Shown in pieces: positions 15,466-26,661 of a stretch of 64,000 bases of DNA (the stretch's first letter is position 1; the number at the start of each line of letters is the position of its first letter). The notes beneath the pieces were generated by a model. That model did no database searches and was not told the DNA's origin. It saw nothing but the letters and a program-made list of their open reading frames with translations. The stretch comes from Mangrovicoccus sp. HB161399 (GTDB lineage Bacteria; Pseudomonadota; Alphaproteobacteria; Rhodobacterales; Rhodobacteraceae): the NCBI RefSeq assembly GCF_013184745.1, contig NZ_JAATVU010000004.1, positions 1 to 64,000 on the forward strand. Reading direction: 5' to 3'. The translations under genes and the position numbers were made by a program.

Positions 15466-16224
15466 TTATTCTCTGTTCCCCATGAACTGGAGGAGGAACA
15501 TGAAGAGGTTGATGAAGTCCAGGTAGAGCGACAGCGCGCCCATGATCGCGGACTTGCCCAGCCATTCCTGGTCGGCATGCTGTGCATGCGCGATGTAGTC
15601 GGTCTTGATCCGCTGGGTGTCGTAGGCGGTCAGGCCCGCGAAGACCAGCACGCCGATCACCGAGATCGCGAAGGACAGCGCCGAGGAGGCGAGAAAGATG
15701 TTGACGATCGACGCCACGAGGATGCCGATCACGCCCATCATCAGGAAGGTGCCGAAGCCTGACAGGTCCTTCTTGGTGGTGTAGCCGTAGAGGCTGAGAC
15801 CGGCGAAGGCGATGGCGGTGATCAGGAAGGTCTGGGCGATCGACTCGCCGGTGAAGACCAGGAAGATCGAGCTGAGCGACAGGCCCATGACCGCCGCATA
15901 GACGTAGAACACCAGCTGCGCGGTCGCTGCGGACATGCGGTTGATGCCGGCGGAGAGGCCGAAGACGAAGGCCAGCGGGGCGAACATGATCACCCATTTC
16001 AGCGGGCTGGCGTAGATTGCCTGGCCCAGCCCGGTCAGCGCCTGCTGCCCGGTCGCGGGATCGGTGGCGACTGCCAGGCCGGAAATGGCCCAGGCCGCCA
16101 GCGCGGTCAGCAGCATGCCCACGGACATGGTGCCGTAGACCTTGTTCATGTGGGCCTTAAGGCCCGTGTCAATTGCAGCCGTGCGGACCCCGGCGGTGCC
16201 GCGCATCGTCTGGTAGTCAGCCAT
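15466..16224 (-). CDS. Bax inhibitor-1 (BI-1/YccA) family membrane protein
   Basis: 252 residues with about seven hydrophobic helices and the family landmarks: a short cytosolic N-terminus (MADYQTMRG), VYGTMSVGMLLTALAAW, NRMSAATAQLVFYVYAAVMGLSLSSIF, and the C-terminal FAGLTAYDTQRIK and ALSLYLDFINLFMFLLQFMG. The Asp residues in AYDTQ and LYLDF are the conserved acidic pair of the pH-sensing calcium-leak fold in this family. Bacterial members are inner-membrane proteins linked to membrane-protein quality control. A clear terminator follows. It stands alone. Confidence 0.93.
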   Translation of the reverse strand: MADYQTMRGTAGVRTAAIDTGLKAHMNKVYGTMSVGMLLTALAAWAISGLAVATDPATGQQALTGLGQAIYASPLKWVIMFAPLAFVFGLSAGINRMSAATAQLVFYVYAAVMGLSLSSIFLVFTGESIAQTFLITAIAFAGLSLYGYTTKKDLSGFGTFLMMGVIGILVASIVNIFLASSALSFAISVIGVLVFAGLTAYDTQRIKTDYIAHAQHADQEWLGKSAIMGALSLYLDFINLFMFLLQFMGNRE

Positions 16225-16393
16225 AGGTTGCCTCCTCGAGTGAAAAACTGTTGCGGCCCCGGGCGGGGCCGCGGCTCAGCTAATCATAAAGGCATCCGGG
16301 GCGCCGCTTTCAAGCGGATGCGGCGCCGGGAACGGAATTTTGCGACGGATTCTCAGACCGGCGGTTCGATCGCGGAAAATCGCGGCAATCTGG

Positions 16394-16600
16394 TCATTTC
16401 CACCAGTCCGGCGCGTCCCAGAAGGGCTTTTGCGCCTCGCGCTCGGCCTGGGCGCGGGTCAGCCCGAGATCGCGCAGCAAATGTGCGTCGAGCTGCCGCA
16501 GTTGCCGGCGCTGGCGCCGCAGCGCGAAGAAGCGGGCAGGACGGGGCAGGCGCGGGAAGCGGCCGGGGCGGGCGGCCTGGGACAGGGCTTGGTCGGTCAT
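16394..16600 (-). CDS. DUF1127 small protein
   Basis: 68 residues, very basic in the middle (FFALRRQRRQLRQLDAHLL) and ending RDLGLTRAQAEREAQKPFWDAPDWWK. The LRDLGLTRAQAEREA segment is the DUF1127 signature, a family of small Arg-rich proteins common in alphaproteobacteria and linked to RNA or phosphate metabolism. It is divergent from the LysR gene at 16721 with 120 bp between, so it is a likely regulatory target. Confidence 0.85.
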   Translation of the reverse strand: MTDQALSQAARPGRFPRLPRPARFFALRRQRRQLRQLDAHLLRDLGLTRAQAEREAQKPFWDAPDWWK

Positions 16601-16640
16601 GGGACATCCTTTCCGATCTGTGATGAAATCTGTGGAACGC

Positions 16641-16655
16641 ATCATGCAAGATGAT
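16641..16655. promoter_or_regulatory. candidate LysR-type operator
   Basis: ATCATGCAAGATGAT is an interrupted palindrome (ATCAT/ATGAT) containing the T-N11-A pattern of LysR binding sites. It sits in the 120-bp divergent region between the DUF1127 gene and the LysR gene. Role inferred from position and form. Confidence 0.5.
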
Positions 16656-16720
16656 GTATGCTCCTTCCCGTCCCATATTGGAAACGAATGATAGTTGCCC
16701 ACTGCATCACGAGGTTTGAT

Positions 16721-17605
16721 ATGTCTCGCGTCCTGGACTTGGCCGCCCTGCGGTCGCTGATCACCATTGCGGAACTGGGCGGCGTCACGCGCGCCGCGAA
16801 TGTGCTGAACCTGACCCAGTCGGCGGTCTCCATGCAGATGAAGCGGCTGGAAGAGGCGCTCGACGTGCAGCTGCTGAACCGGCAGGCGCGCAGCGTGACG
16901 CTGACCTCGGCGGGCGAGCAGCTGGTCGGCTATGCCCGGCGCATGCTTGAGCTGAACGACGAGGCGGTCACCCGGCTGACCACCCAGGATTACGAGGGGC
17001 GGCTGACGCTCGGCGTGCCCCATGACATCGTCTATCCGCACATTCCGGGGGTGATGCAGCGCTTTGCCGCTGAGTTCCCGCGGGTCAAGGTGCACCTGGT
17101 CAGTTCCTTCACCCGCGGCCTGCTCAAGCAGCTGGAGGAGGGCAGCTGCGACGTCATCCTGACCACGCAGGAGTCGCGGCCCGAAGGCGCCGAGACGCTG
17201 GCGACGCTGCCGATGGTCTGGATCGGCGCGAAGAACTCCCGGATCTGGCGCGACCGGCCGCTGCGGCTGGCCTTCGAGCCGAACTGCCTGTTCCGCGGAC
17301 CGGTGCAGGCGGCGCTGGAGGCGGAGGGCATTCCCTGGGACCTGGCGGTGGAGGCGGACAGCTCGCGCACCGTAGAGGCCAGCGTCGCGGCGGATTTCGC
17401 GCTGCAGGTCATGCTGCGCGGCGCGATGCCGGAAGGCTGCGAGGAGGTGCCGGATTGCGCCGGGCTTCCCGCGCTGCCTTCGATGCATATCAACATGTAC
17501 CGCAGGAACGGCACGCCGGGCCCGGCGGTGGAGCGGGTGCAGGCGCTGCTGCGGCTGGCCTATGGCGCCCCCGTCAGCGGCGCGGAGCGCACCGCTGCGG
17601 AATGA
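16721..17605 (+). CDS. LysR-family transcriptional regulator
   Basis: 294 residues. The N-terminal winged HTH (LDLAALRSLITIAELGGVTRAANVLNLTQSAVSMQMKRLEEAL) is canonical, followed by a periplasmic-binding-like effector domain (LTLGVPHDIVYPHIPGVMQRFAAEFP onward). GAGG lies 7 nt before the ATG at 16721; the longer frame upstream lacks family similarity. It is divergent from DUF1127, a pairing frequent in Rhodobacteraceae. It runs convergent with the quinone oxidoreductase gene with only 6 bp between stops. Effector unknown. Confidence 0.9.
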   Translation: MSRVLDLAALRSLITIAELGGVTRAANVLNLTQSAVSMQMKRLEEALDVQLLNRQARSVTLTSAGEQLVGYARRMLELNDEAVTRLTTQDYEGRLTLGVPHDIVYPHIPGVMQRFAAEFPRVKVHLVSSFTRGLLKQLEEGSCDVILTTQESRPEGAETLATLPMVWIGAKNSRIWRDRPLRLAFEPNCLFRGPVQAALEAEGIPWDLAVEADSSRTVEASVAADFALQVMLRGAMPEGCEEVPDCAGLPALPSMHINMYRRNGTPGPAVERVQALLRLAYGAPVSGAERTAAE

Positions 17606-17611
17606 GCCGCG

Positions 17612-18571
17612 TCAGATCGAGATGACGATCTTGCCGGTGGATTTCCGCTCGCGCAGCAGGGCCATCGCCTCCTCGACCCGGTCGAGCGGCATGACGTGGC
17701 TGACATGCGGCTTCAACCGGCCTTCGCCGTACCAGCGCATCAGGGTCTCGAGGCTGCCGGTCAGCGCCGCCTCGTCGAACTTCAGGTAGCCGCCCCAGTA
17801 GAATCCGATCACCGAGACGTTCTTCACCAGCAGGTGGTTCGCCGGGATCTGCTGCACCTCGCCGCCGGCGAAGCCGATCAGGAGGTAGCGCGCCTCGGGC
17901 CTGCAGGCGCGGAAGCAGGGCGTGAAGAGCGGGCCGCCGATCGTGTCATAGACCACGTCGGCCCCGCCGAGGTCCTTCAGGGCCCCGCGCAGGTCGGGAT
18001 GTTCGCTGTCGATCAGCTCGTCCGCCCCGGCGGCGCGGGCGGCCTCCAGCTTCTCCGGGCCGCGGGCGCAGGCGATCACCCGTGCGCCCATCAGCTTGCC
18101 GATCTCCACCGCGGTCAGCCCGACGCCGCCCGCGGCCCCGGTCACCAGCAGCGTCTCGCCCGGCTGCAGCCGGGCGCTGCGCTCCAGCGCGAGATGCGAC
18201 GTGCCGTAGGCGATCTGGAAGCCGGCAGCCTCCTCCATCGGCATCGCATCGGGAATTTTCACGCAGCGCGAGGCGGGAAAGGCGCCGAATTCGGCCAGCC
18301 CGCCGGACCCTGCATAGACTGCAACGCGCTCGCCCGGAGAGAGATTCGCCACTCCCGGGCCGATTGACGCTACGGTACCGGCGAGTTCCAGCCCAAGTGT
18401 CGCAGGCAGCGGCGGAATGTCCTGATATTTCCCATTTGCCATCAGAAGATCGGCGAAATTCAGCCCGCAGGCCGCTATCTTCACCATAACCTCTCCCGCT
18501 CCGATCAAAGGTGCATCAACCTCAATCAGAGCGGGAGTGCGATCGAAGGCCGAAATCTGGTAAGCGCGCAT
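17612..18571 (-). CDS. NADPH:quinone oxidoreductase (zinc-free MDR family)
   Basis: 319 residues of the medium-chain dehydrogenase/reductase fold: CGLNFADLLMANGKYQDIPPLPATLGLELAGTV near the start, the nucleotide-binding LLVTGAAGGVGLTAVEIGKLMGARVIA in the middle, and VIGFYWGGYLKF later. Zinc-ligand cysteines of alcohol dehydrogenases are missing, which places it with quinone or enoyl reductases such as Qor or acrylyl-CoA-like reductases. It is monocistronic with a good TATACT-like -10 upstream. The exact substrate is uncertain. Confidence 0.85.
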   Translation of the reverse strand: MRAYQISAFDRTPALIEVDAPLIGAGEVMVKIAACGLNFADLLMANGKYQDIPPLPATLGLELAGTVASIGPGVANLSPGERVAVYAGSGGLAEFGAFPASRCVKIPDAMPMEEAAGFQIAYGTSHLALERSARLQPGETLLVTGAAGGVGLTAVEIGKLMGARVIACARGPEKLEAARAAGADELIDSEHPDLRGALKDLGGADVVYDTIGGPLFTPCFRACRPEARYLLIGFAGGEVQQIPANHLLVKNVSVIGFYWGGYLKFDEAALTGSLETLMRWYGEGRLKPHVSHVMPLDRVEEAMALLRERKSTGKIVISI

Positions 18572-18895
18572 GACAAACCCCGTTTACAGTGCTACGTGTT
18601 TACCTAGTATAAAATTCTAGGAAAGGTGGTCTTTGGCGGGACGTCCGCATCTTGCCGGTTCGAGTCGGCGCGATGCGTTGGTGTCGCTTGGGACTTCATG
18701 TGTAAAATCAACAGTTTCTGCGGAGACTCGGTGTTCGGAGCCCTTTGGGGAGGGGGGTATGACGGGGCCGGGAGGAGGATGCATGTCTTTGGAAGCGATC
18801 CGGCGTCACGGCGGGCAAGCGGGCGAACCGCACCTTGCCGCGGAAGGCGGGCAGTTTCCGGGCGGCACCGTCCGTGAGACAGCCAGGAGGTGGCA
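18572..18895. promoter_or_regulatory. divergent promoter region with AT-rich palindrome
   Basis: 324 bp between the quinone oxidoreductase (minus) and the XRE gene (plus). CCTAG-TATAAAATT-CTAGG at 18603-18621 is an AT-rich palindrome unusual in this GC-rich window. On the minus strand it provides a TATACT -10-like box. GTTTAC is repeated at 18582 and 18598. AGGAGG at 18885-18890 is the ribosome binding site of the XRE gene. No further gene is seen. Confidence 0.45.
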
Positions 18896-19261
18896 ATGAA
18901 ACATCCGGTAGACGTTCATGTGGGGAAACGGGTCCGGCACCGGCGTTGGATGGTCGGCATGACCCAGCAGCAGCTGGCGACGAAGGTCGGCATCAAGTTC
19001 CAGCAGATCCAGAAGTACGAAACCGGCATGAACCGGGTCAGTGCTTCCCGCCTCTGGGACATCTCCATGGCGCTCGAAGTTCCGGTTGCCTATTTCTTCG
19101 AGGGAATTGACGCTGAGGAAAGCCTCGAGGAAGTCTCCCCGGCCGGCGATCTGCTTGCCGACAAGGAGGCGCTCGATCTCGTGCGCTCCTACTACGCCAT
19201 CCCCGAGAACCAGCGCCGGCAGCTGTTCGAGCTGGCCCGGGTTCTCAGCAACGCGGCCTGA
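18896..19261 (+). CDS. XRE-family HTH transcriptional regulator
   Basis: 121 residues with an N-terminal Cro/CI HTH (VGKRVRHRRWMVGMTQQQLATKVGIKFQQIQKYETGMNRVSASRLWDISMALEVPVAYFFEG) and an acidic C-terminal helix bundle ending IPENQRRQLFELARVLSNAA. This is the small XRE type widespread in Rhodobacterales, similar in length and layout to SinR-like or Rhodobacter regulators. A perfect AGGAGG five bases before the ATG at 18896 decides the start. Target unknown. Confidence 0.9.
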   Translation: MKHPVDVHVGKRVRHRRWMVGMTQQQLATKVGIKFQQIQKYETGMNRVSASRLWDISMALEVPVAYFFEGIDAEESLEEVSPAGDLLADKEALDLVRSYYAIPENQRRQLFELARVLSNAA

Positions 19262-19361
19262 CGGCCGGTTGACGGCGCCGCGCCAGCCCCGCAGGGATTT
19301 CCCCGGCACAGCCCGCGCGGCCTGATTTCCCGAAAGACACCACCGAGAAGCGGATTCCGCC

Positions 19362-20165
19362 TTGCCACAGCCGTTGATCGACACTGCCCATGCCCTGGCT
19401 GACGCAGCCCGGAGGGAAACGCTTGCCCATTTCCGCAGGACGGGGTTGGGTGCCGACAACAAGGCGGCCTCGGGCTTCGATCCGGTCACAGAGGGCGACC
19501 GGGCCGCCGAGGCCGCGATGCGCGCCATCCTGGCCGAGCGGCGCCCCGGCGACGGCATCTTCGGCGAGGAATTCGGCCGCAGCGAGGGCACGACCGGCCT
19601 GACCTGGGTGCTCGATCCGATCGACGGCACCCGCGGCTTCCTCTCGGGCACGCCGACCTGGGGCGTGCTGATCGCCGCCTGCGAGGGCACACGCCCGGTC
19701 TACGGCATCATCGACCAGCCCTTCATCGGCGAACGCTTCGAAGGCGGGCTGGGCACCGCGCGCTACAGCGGGCCGCAGGGCAGCGCGCCCCTGGCCGCGC
19801 GCAAGGGCGTGCCGCTTTCCGAGGCGATCCTGTTCTCGACATTTCCCGAAGTGGGCAGCCCGCGCGAGGGCGAGCTGTTCCGCCGCGTGTCGTCGCAGGC
19901 GCGGCTGACCCGCTACGGCACCGACTGCTATGCCTACGGGCTCCTGGCGCTCGGCCATGTCGATCTCGTGATCGAGGCGGGGCTGCAGCGCTATGACGTG
20001 GCCGGCCCCATCGCGGTGATCGAGGCCGCTGGCGGGGTCGTCACCAACTGGACCGGCGGCAGCGCCGACGAAGGCGGAAGGCTGGTCGCGGCCGGCTCGG
20101 CCGCGCTCCATGCCGAGGTGCTGGAAATCCTGTCGCAGGTTGCCGGGGCCGAGGGCGCGGCTTGA
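19362..20165 (+). CDS. hisN: histidinol-phosphatase, inositol-monophosphatase type
   Basis: 267 residues of the IMPase fold: GDGIFGEEFGR and LDPIDGTRGFLSGTPTWG form the metal-binding site (Glu and Asp residues), and YDVAGPIAVIEAAGGVVTNWTGG the C-terminal signature. RGFLSGTPTWG is typical of HisN histidinol-phosphatases, which remove phosphate in the penultimate step of histidine synthesis. The start is TTG at 19362. The stop overlaps the TTG start of the deaminase gene (TTGA). No other his genes are here. Confidence 0.85.
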   Translation: MPQPLIDTAHALADAARRETLAHFRRTGLGADNKAASGFDPVTEGDRAAEAAMRAILAERRPGDGIFGEEFGRSEGTTGLTWVLDPIDGTRGFLSGTPTWGVLIAACEGTRPVYGIIDQPFIGERFEGGLGTARYSGPQGSAPLAARKGVPLSEAILFSTFPEVGSPREGELFRRVSSQARLTRYGTDCYAYGLLALGHVDLVIEAGLQRYDVAGPIAVIEAAGGVVTNWTGGSADEGGRLVAAGSAALHAEVLEILSQVAGAEGAA

Positions 20166-21511
20166 GCGGGCTGCTGATCCGCGGCGCCGCGGCGGTTGTC
20201 ACCATGGACGGCGCCCGGCGCGAGATCTCCGGCGGCGACATCCGCGTCGCCGACGGCGTGATCGCCGAGATCGGCACCGGTCTCGTCCCGGCGGGCGAGG
20301 AGATCCTCGACGCGGCCGGCTGCGTCGTCACCCCGGGCCTCGTCAACACCCATCACCACCTGTTCCAGACCCTGACCCGCGCCGTGCCCGCCGGGCAGGA
20401 TGCGCTGCTCTTCGGCTGGCTGAAGGCGCTCTACCCGATCTGGACGCGCTTCACGCCCGAACACATGCGGGTCTCGGCGATGACCGGGCTTGCCGAGCTG
20501 GCGCTTTCGGGCTGCTCCTTCACCTCGGACCATCTCTATCTCTACCCGAACGGGTCGCGGCTCGACGACACGATCGAGGCGGCGGGCGAGGTCGGCATCC
20601 GGCTGCTCGCGACCCGCGGCGCCATGTCGATCGGCGAGAGCGGCGGCGGCCTGCCGCCCGACAGCCTGGTCGAGACCGAGGCCGCGATCCTGAAGGACTG
20701 CATCCGCGTCGTCGATGCCTTCCACGGAACCCGGCCCGGCGCCATGGTCCAGGTCGGCATCGCGCCCTGCTCGCCCTTCTCGGTCAGCCGGGAACTGATG
20801 CGCGACGCCGCGATCCTGGCCCGCGACAAGGGCGTGCGCCTGCACACCCACCTGGCCGAGAACGACGAGGACATCGCCTATTCGCTGGAGAAATTCGGCT
20901 GCCGTCCGGGCGAATATGCCGAGGGCCTGGGCTGGACCGGCGACGATGTGTGGCACGCGCATTGCGTCAAGCTCGACGGGGCGGAGATCGACCTGTTCGC
21001 CCGCACGCGCACCGGCATGGCGCATTGCCCCTGCTCGAACTGCCGCCTCGGTTCGGGGATCGCGCCGGTGCGCGCCATGCGCGATGCGGGCGTCCGCGTC
21101 GGGCTGGGAGTCGACGGCTCGGCCTCGAATGACGGCTCCAACCTCGTGTCCGAGGCGCGCATGGCGATGCTGCTGCAGCGGGTCTCCCGCGGGGCCGACG
21201 CGATGTCCGCCCGCGAGGCGCTGGAGATCGCGACGCGCGGCGGGGCGGAGGTGCTGGGACGGCTTCACGACCTCGGGTCGCTGGAGACCGGCAAGCGCGC
21301 CGACATCGCCGTCTGGGACGTCTCCGGGATCGAGGCGGCCGGCGCCTGGGATCCGGTCGGGGCGCTGCTGCTGGCCGGTCCGGCGCGGGTGCGCGACCTG
21401 GTGGTCGAGGGCCGCCTCGTGGTCTCCGGCGGGCAGATGGCCACGCTCGACATGCCCCGGCTGATCGAGACCCAGACCCGCCTGGCCCGCGGGCTGGCGG
21501 AAGGCGCGTGA
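20162..21511 (+). CDS. 8-oxoguanine deaminase-like amidohydrolase
   Basis: 449 residues of the metal-dependent amidohydrolase superfamily. GLVNTHHHLFQTLTR supplies the first His pair, HTHLAEN a central His, WHAHCVKLD another His, and GLGVDGSASND the catalytic Asp. The AVPAGQDALLFGWLKALYPIW and CPCSNCRLGSGIAPV segments match the 8-oxoguanine deaminase branch of the SsnA/AtzA-like family, which converts oxidised guanine to urate. It is translationally coupled to hisN in front (TTGA) and to the CAP gene behind (GTGA). Other aminopurine or hydroxytriazine substrates are possible. Confidence 0.8.
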   Translation: MSGLLIRGAAAVVTMDGARREISGGDIRVADGVIAEIGTGLVPAGEEILDAAGCVVTPGLVNTHHHLFQTLTRAVPAGQDALLFGWLKALYPIWTRFTPEHMRVSAMTGLAELALSGCSFTSDHLYLYPNGSRLDDTIEAAGEVGIRLLATRGAMSIGESGGGLPPDSLVETEAAILKDCIRVVDAFHGTRPGAMVQVGIAPCSPFSVSRELMRDAAILARDKGVRLHTHLAENDEDIAYSLEKFGCRPGEYAEGLGWTGDDVWHAHCVKLDGAEIDLFARTRTGMAHCPCSNCRLGSGIAPVRAMRDAGVRVGLGVDGSASNDGSNLVSEARMAMLLQRVSRGADAMSAREALEIATRGGAEVLGRLHDLGSLETGKRADIAVWDVSGIEAAGAWDPVGALLLAGPARVRDLVVEGRLVVSGGQMATLDMPRLIETQTRLARGLAEGA

Positions 21512-21897
21512 CGGTGGCGGATGCCTTCGGACCGCTGCTGAACGCCTTCCGCGCCGCCAACGGGCTTCCCGCTCTGGCCGTCCATCCGCTCTGCGAGCGT
21601 GCCGCGCAGGACCATGCCGCCGACCAGGCGCGCCGCGAGGTGCTGACCCATGGCAGCGGCTTCGAGAACCGCGACACCGCCGCCAACCGGATCGGCGCGC
21701 TCGGCTACCGCTGGGGCTTCGCCGCCGAGAACGTGGCCTTCGGCCAGCGGGACATGCAGGCGGTGCTGGACGCCTGGGCGAATTCCCCGGGGCACCGCGC
21801 CAACATGCTGGCCGGGCAGGCGGTGCATTACGGCTTCGGCGGCGCGTCGAACCGGCTGGGTCCCTACTGGGTGCTGGTGCTCGCCGCGCCGATGTGA
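21508..21897 (+). CDS. CAP-domain (SCP-like) protein
   Basis: 129 residues that are almost wholly one CAP/SCP domain: NGLPALAVHPLCERAAQDHAADQ, VLTHGSGF (first His), AAENVAFGQ and WANSPGHRANMLAG (second His, GHRxN motif). Family members are usually secreted, but this GTG start overlapping the upstream TGA leaves no signal peptide. The protein is either cytoplasmic or exported another way. Its 3' end overlaps the convergent membrane-protein gene by 34 bp. Confidence 0.82.
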   Translation: MTVADAFGPLLNAFRAANGLPALAVHPLCERAAQDHAADQARREVLTHGSGFENRDTAANRIGALGYRWGFAAENVAFGQRDMQAVLDAWANSPGHRANMLAGQAVHYGFGGASNRLGPYWVLVLAAPM

Positions 21898-23501
21898 CCG
21901 GGCAGCTCCATCCAGGCCGCGACCCGGTCCGACCACCATTCCAGCAGCCCGAGATAGGCAAAGGCCAGATCCGTCACCCAGGACGGCAGCCCGGCACCGC
22001 CATTTGCCATGATCCAGACCGGCACGCCGACGGTGGCGAAGACTGCGGCGAGCCAGAGCATTGCCGTGGCCCAGACCGAAAGCGGCGCGCCGATCATGGC
22101 GAGTGGATGGTAGGAGGCAGCGGCGACCCATTTTTGCAGGGTCGGCGCGGACGTGGTTGCGGCCTGGGTGAGCGTGCCGAGGAAGGCATAGAGGAAATGC
22201 AGCCCGGTCGGCAGGATGGTCGAGAACACCATCGCCCCCACCCACCAGTAATTCCCCCAGTAGCCGAAGCGGAAGGCATGGAACATCGCGTCGAGAGGGA
22301 AGAACTCCGCTCCGGTGGTCCAGGTGAGCCCGTGGACCATCGCGATCAGCGTGCCGCCGAGCGCCAGGAACAGCAGGAGCGCGATGGCGATGTCGAGCAG
22401 CGCGGCGCCAATCTGCCAGCGGCGTCTGCGCATCCCGAGCCGCAGCAGATGCAGCGTCGCGCCGTAGGAGAGGAAGTCGAAGAGCCCGTTGACCAGCGGC
22501 AGCAGGCCGAGGAACAGGTACGGGCTTCGCCTCTCGTCGTCGATCATGCTCCAGTCCGCAAGGACCGCCGCCAGGCCAAGGCTGGCGAGCAGGAGCGCGC
22601 ACCAGCACAGGTAGGCTGGGAGGGCCCAGCGGGAGCCCCGATCGGACAGTCTTTTAAGAGCGATTGTGCCTGCGCCTGCGACTGCGAATGTGCCTGCGAA
22701 TGCGCCTGCGACTGCGAATGCGCCTGCGACTGCGACTGCGACTGCGCCTGCGACTGCGACTGCGAATGCGACTGTGCCTGCGCCTGGGACAGTGCCTGGG
22801 ACTGTGCCTGCGAATGCGCCTGCGACTGCGACTGCGAATGCGAATGTGCCTGCGACTGCGACTGCGACTGCGACTGTGCCTGCGACTGCGAATGTGCCTG
22901 CGACTGCGACTGCGAATGCGAGCAGCCTCCAAAACCCGCTATCGCGATCTTTGGAATCGTAGACTAGCACGGCTGTCAAGGGCAGGTAGCTGGCGGGCAA
23001 CAGAGCGCGGACCAGCCAGCGCGGTTCCGCCGGCATCAGTTCGAAACTGCCGATCGTCACCGCCGATCCCGACCAGACCCAGCCTGCCAGGGGCAGCAGC
23101 AGCGGATAGGCCACGGCGATCAGCAGCGCCCGGTCGAGCAGCCGCGCGGTCAGGAAGCTGGCCCCGTCCCGGTTCCCGGCAAACCGGTAGGCCCGCTCCA
23201 GCAGCCGCTCCCGCCCCAGCTTGCCCTTGCCGACCTCCTCCGCCTGGCGCAGCACCTTGGCGGCGACCGGCTTCGGTCCCAGCGAATCCGCGCAGGCGAC
23301 CACGACCATCCCCCAGACCAGCACCGCCGCGGCAAGCCCCCAGCGCCAGAGCGGCGCGGTGTCGCCGGTATCCACCAGGACCGAGCCGGCGAAGGCGAGG
23401 ATGCCGAAGAAGAACGCATTCGCTGCCCAGTAGGCGGCGACATCCTTCCATCCCGCCTCTGTCGCGGATCGGAAGCCGGTCCCGGGGTCGTAGGGGTTCA
23501 T
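21864..23501 (-). CDS. polytopic membrane protein with an Ala-Val/Phe/Gly dipeptide-repeat segment
   Basis: 545 residues. The N-terminal part has several membrane helices (YWAANAFFFGILAFAGSVLV, WGLAAAVLVWGMVVVAC, ALLIAVAYPLLLPLAGWVW). Residues about 194-279 consist of Ala/Val, Ala/Phe and Ala/Gly(Thr) dipeptides encoded by 43 hexanucleotides. The C-terminal third has more helices and conserved-looking aromatic loops (FPLDAMFHAFRFGYWGNYWWVGAMVFSTILP). No known family was recognised. The ATG at 23501 begins MNPYDPGTGFRS. All flanking helices keep the frame, so the repeat looks part of an intact protein. Repeat number could vary in units of two residues. Confidence 0.75.
   Translation of the reverse strand: MNPYDPGTGFRSATEAGWKDVAAYWAANAFFFGILAFAGSVLVDTGDTAPLWRWGLAAAVLVWGMVVVACADSLGPKPVAAKVLRQAEEVGKGKLGRERLLERAYRFAGNRDGASFLTARLLDRALLIAVAYPLLLPLAGWVWSGSAVTIGSFELMPAEPRWLVRALLPASYLPLTAVLVYDSKDRDSGFWRLLAFAVAVAGTFAVAGTVAVAVAVAGTFAFAVAVAGAFAGTVPGTVPGAGTVAFAVAVAGAVAVAVAGAFAVAGAFAGTFAVAGAGTIALKRLSDRGSRWALPAYLCWCALLLASLGLAAVLADWSMIDDERRSPYLFLGLLPLVNGLFDFLSYGATLHLLRLGMRRRRWQIGAALLDIAIALLLFLALGGTLIAMVHGLTWTTGAEFFPLDAMFHAFRFGYWGNYWWVGAMVFSTILPTGLHFLYAFLGTLTQAATTSAPTLQKWVAAASYHPLAMIGAPLSVWATAMLWLAAVFATVGVPVWIMANGGAGLPSWVTDLAFAYLGLLEWWSDRVAAWMELPGHIGAASTSTQ
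22665..22922. repeat. 43 tandem hexanucleotides (TGCGAC/TGCGAA/TGYGCC type) inside a coding region
   Basis: 258 bp made of 43 six-base units of the form TG-(C/T/G)-G-(A/C)-(C/A), mainly TGCGAC, TGCGAA, TGCGCC and TGTGCC, with a short TGGGAC/AGTGCC island near 22793. On the minus strand they read as alternating Ala with Val, Phe or Gly. Because the unit is a multiple of three without stops, all six frames are open across it. Slippage would change length without frameshift. Confidence 0.92.
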
Positions 23502-23811
23502 CGCAATCTCTCGTAAACCAATGTGATCACGCTAGCCGAAGCACCCCGTCCCGGCAAAGCCCGCGTTGCCCCGGCCCGGTCCCGCGAGCGGTAACATCTC
23601 CGACTTTAGGCGTAGTTGCAGCCTCTTGCTTCGCGCGGCGTTCCGGATAGGCTCCCCTCAGGGAGGACGATGTCCGGACGGCGAAAACACGAGGACTCGG
23701 TGCGGGATGCATGCCTGCACCGGACGGCCGGGCTGTGTCCATGACCGCGGGAAGCAACCCGCACGGACAGGACGGGCCGGGGATGAGGATCCCCGCCGGA
23801 AGGGAGGACCC
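23502..23811. promoter_or_regulatory. upstream region of coxSLM, with a possible 24-codon leader ORF
   Basis: 310 bp between the membrane-protein gene and coxS. It must hold the cox promoter, though no clear -35/-10 pair was identified. A short open frame at 23670-23744 ([19 protein letters not shown]...) has a strong GGGAGG a few bases upstream and ends 67 bp before coxS. It may be a leader peptide or chance. Confidence 0.35.
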
Positions 23812-24282
<471 letters not shown>

Positions 24283-24285
24283 GCC

Positions 24286-26649
<2,364 letters not shown>

Positions 26650-26661
26650 GGAGGACTGCGC

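Noticed and set aside
22664-23650. Plus-strand open frames through the hexamer array encoding Cys-Asp, Ala-Thr or Leu-Arg repeats
   Set aside because: The hexamer leaves all frames open; only the minus frame joins normal membrane-protein sequence on both sides.
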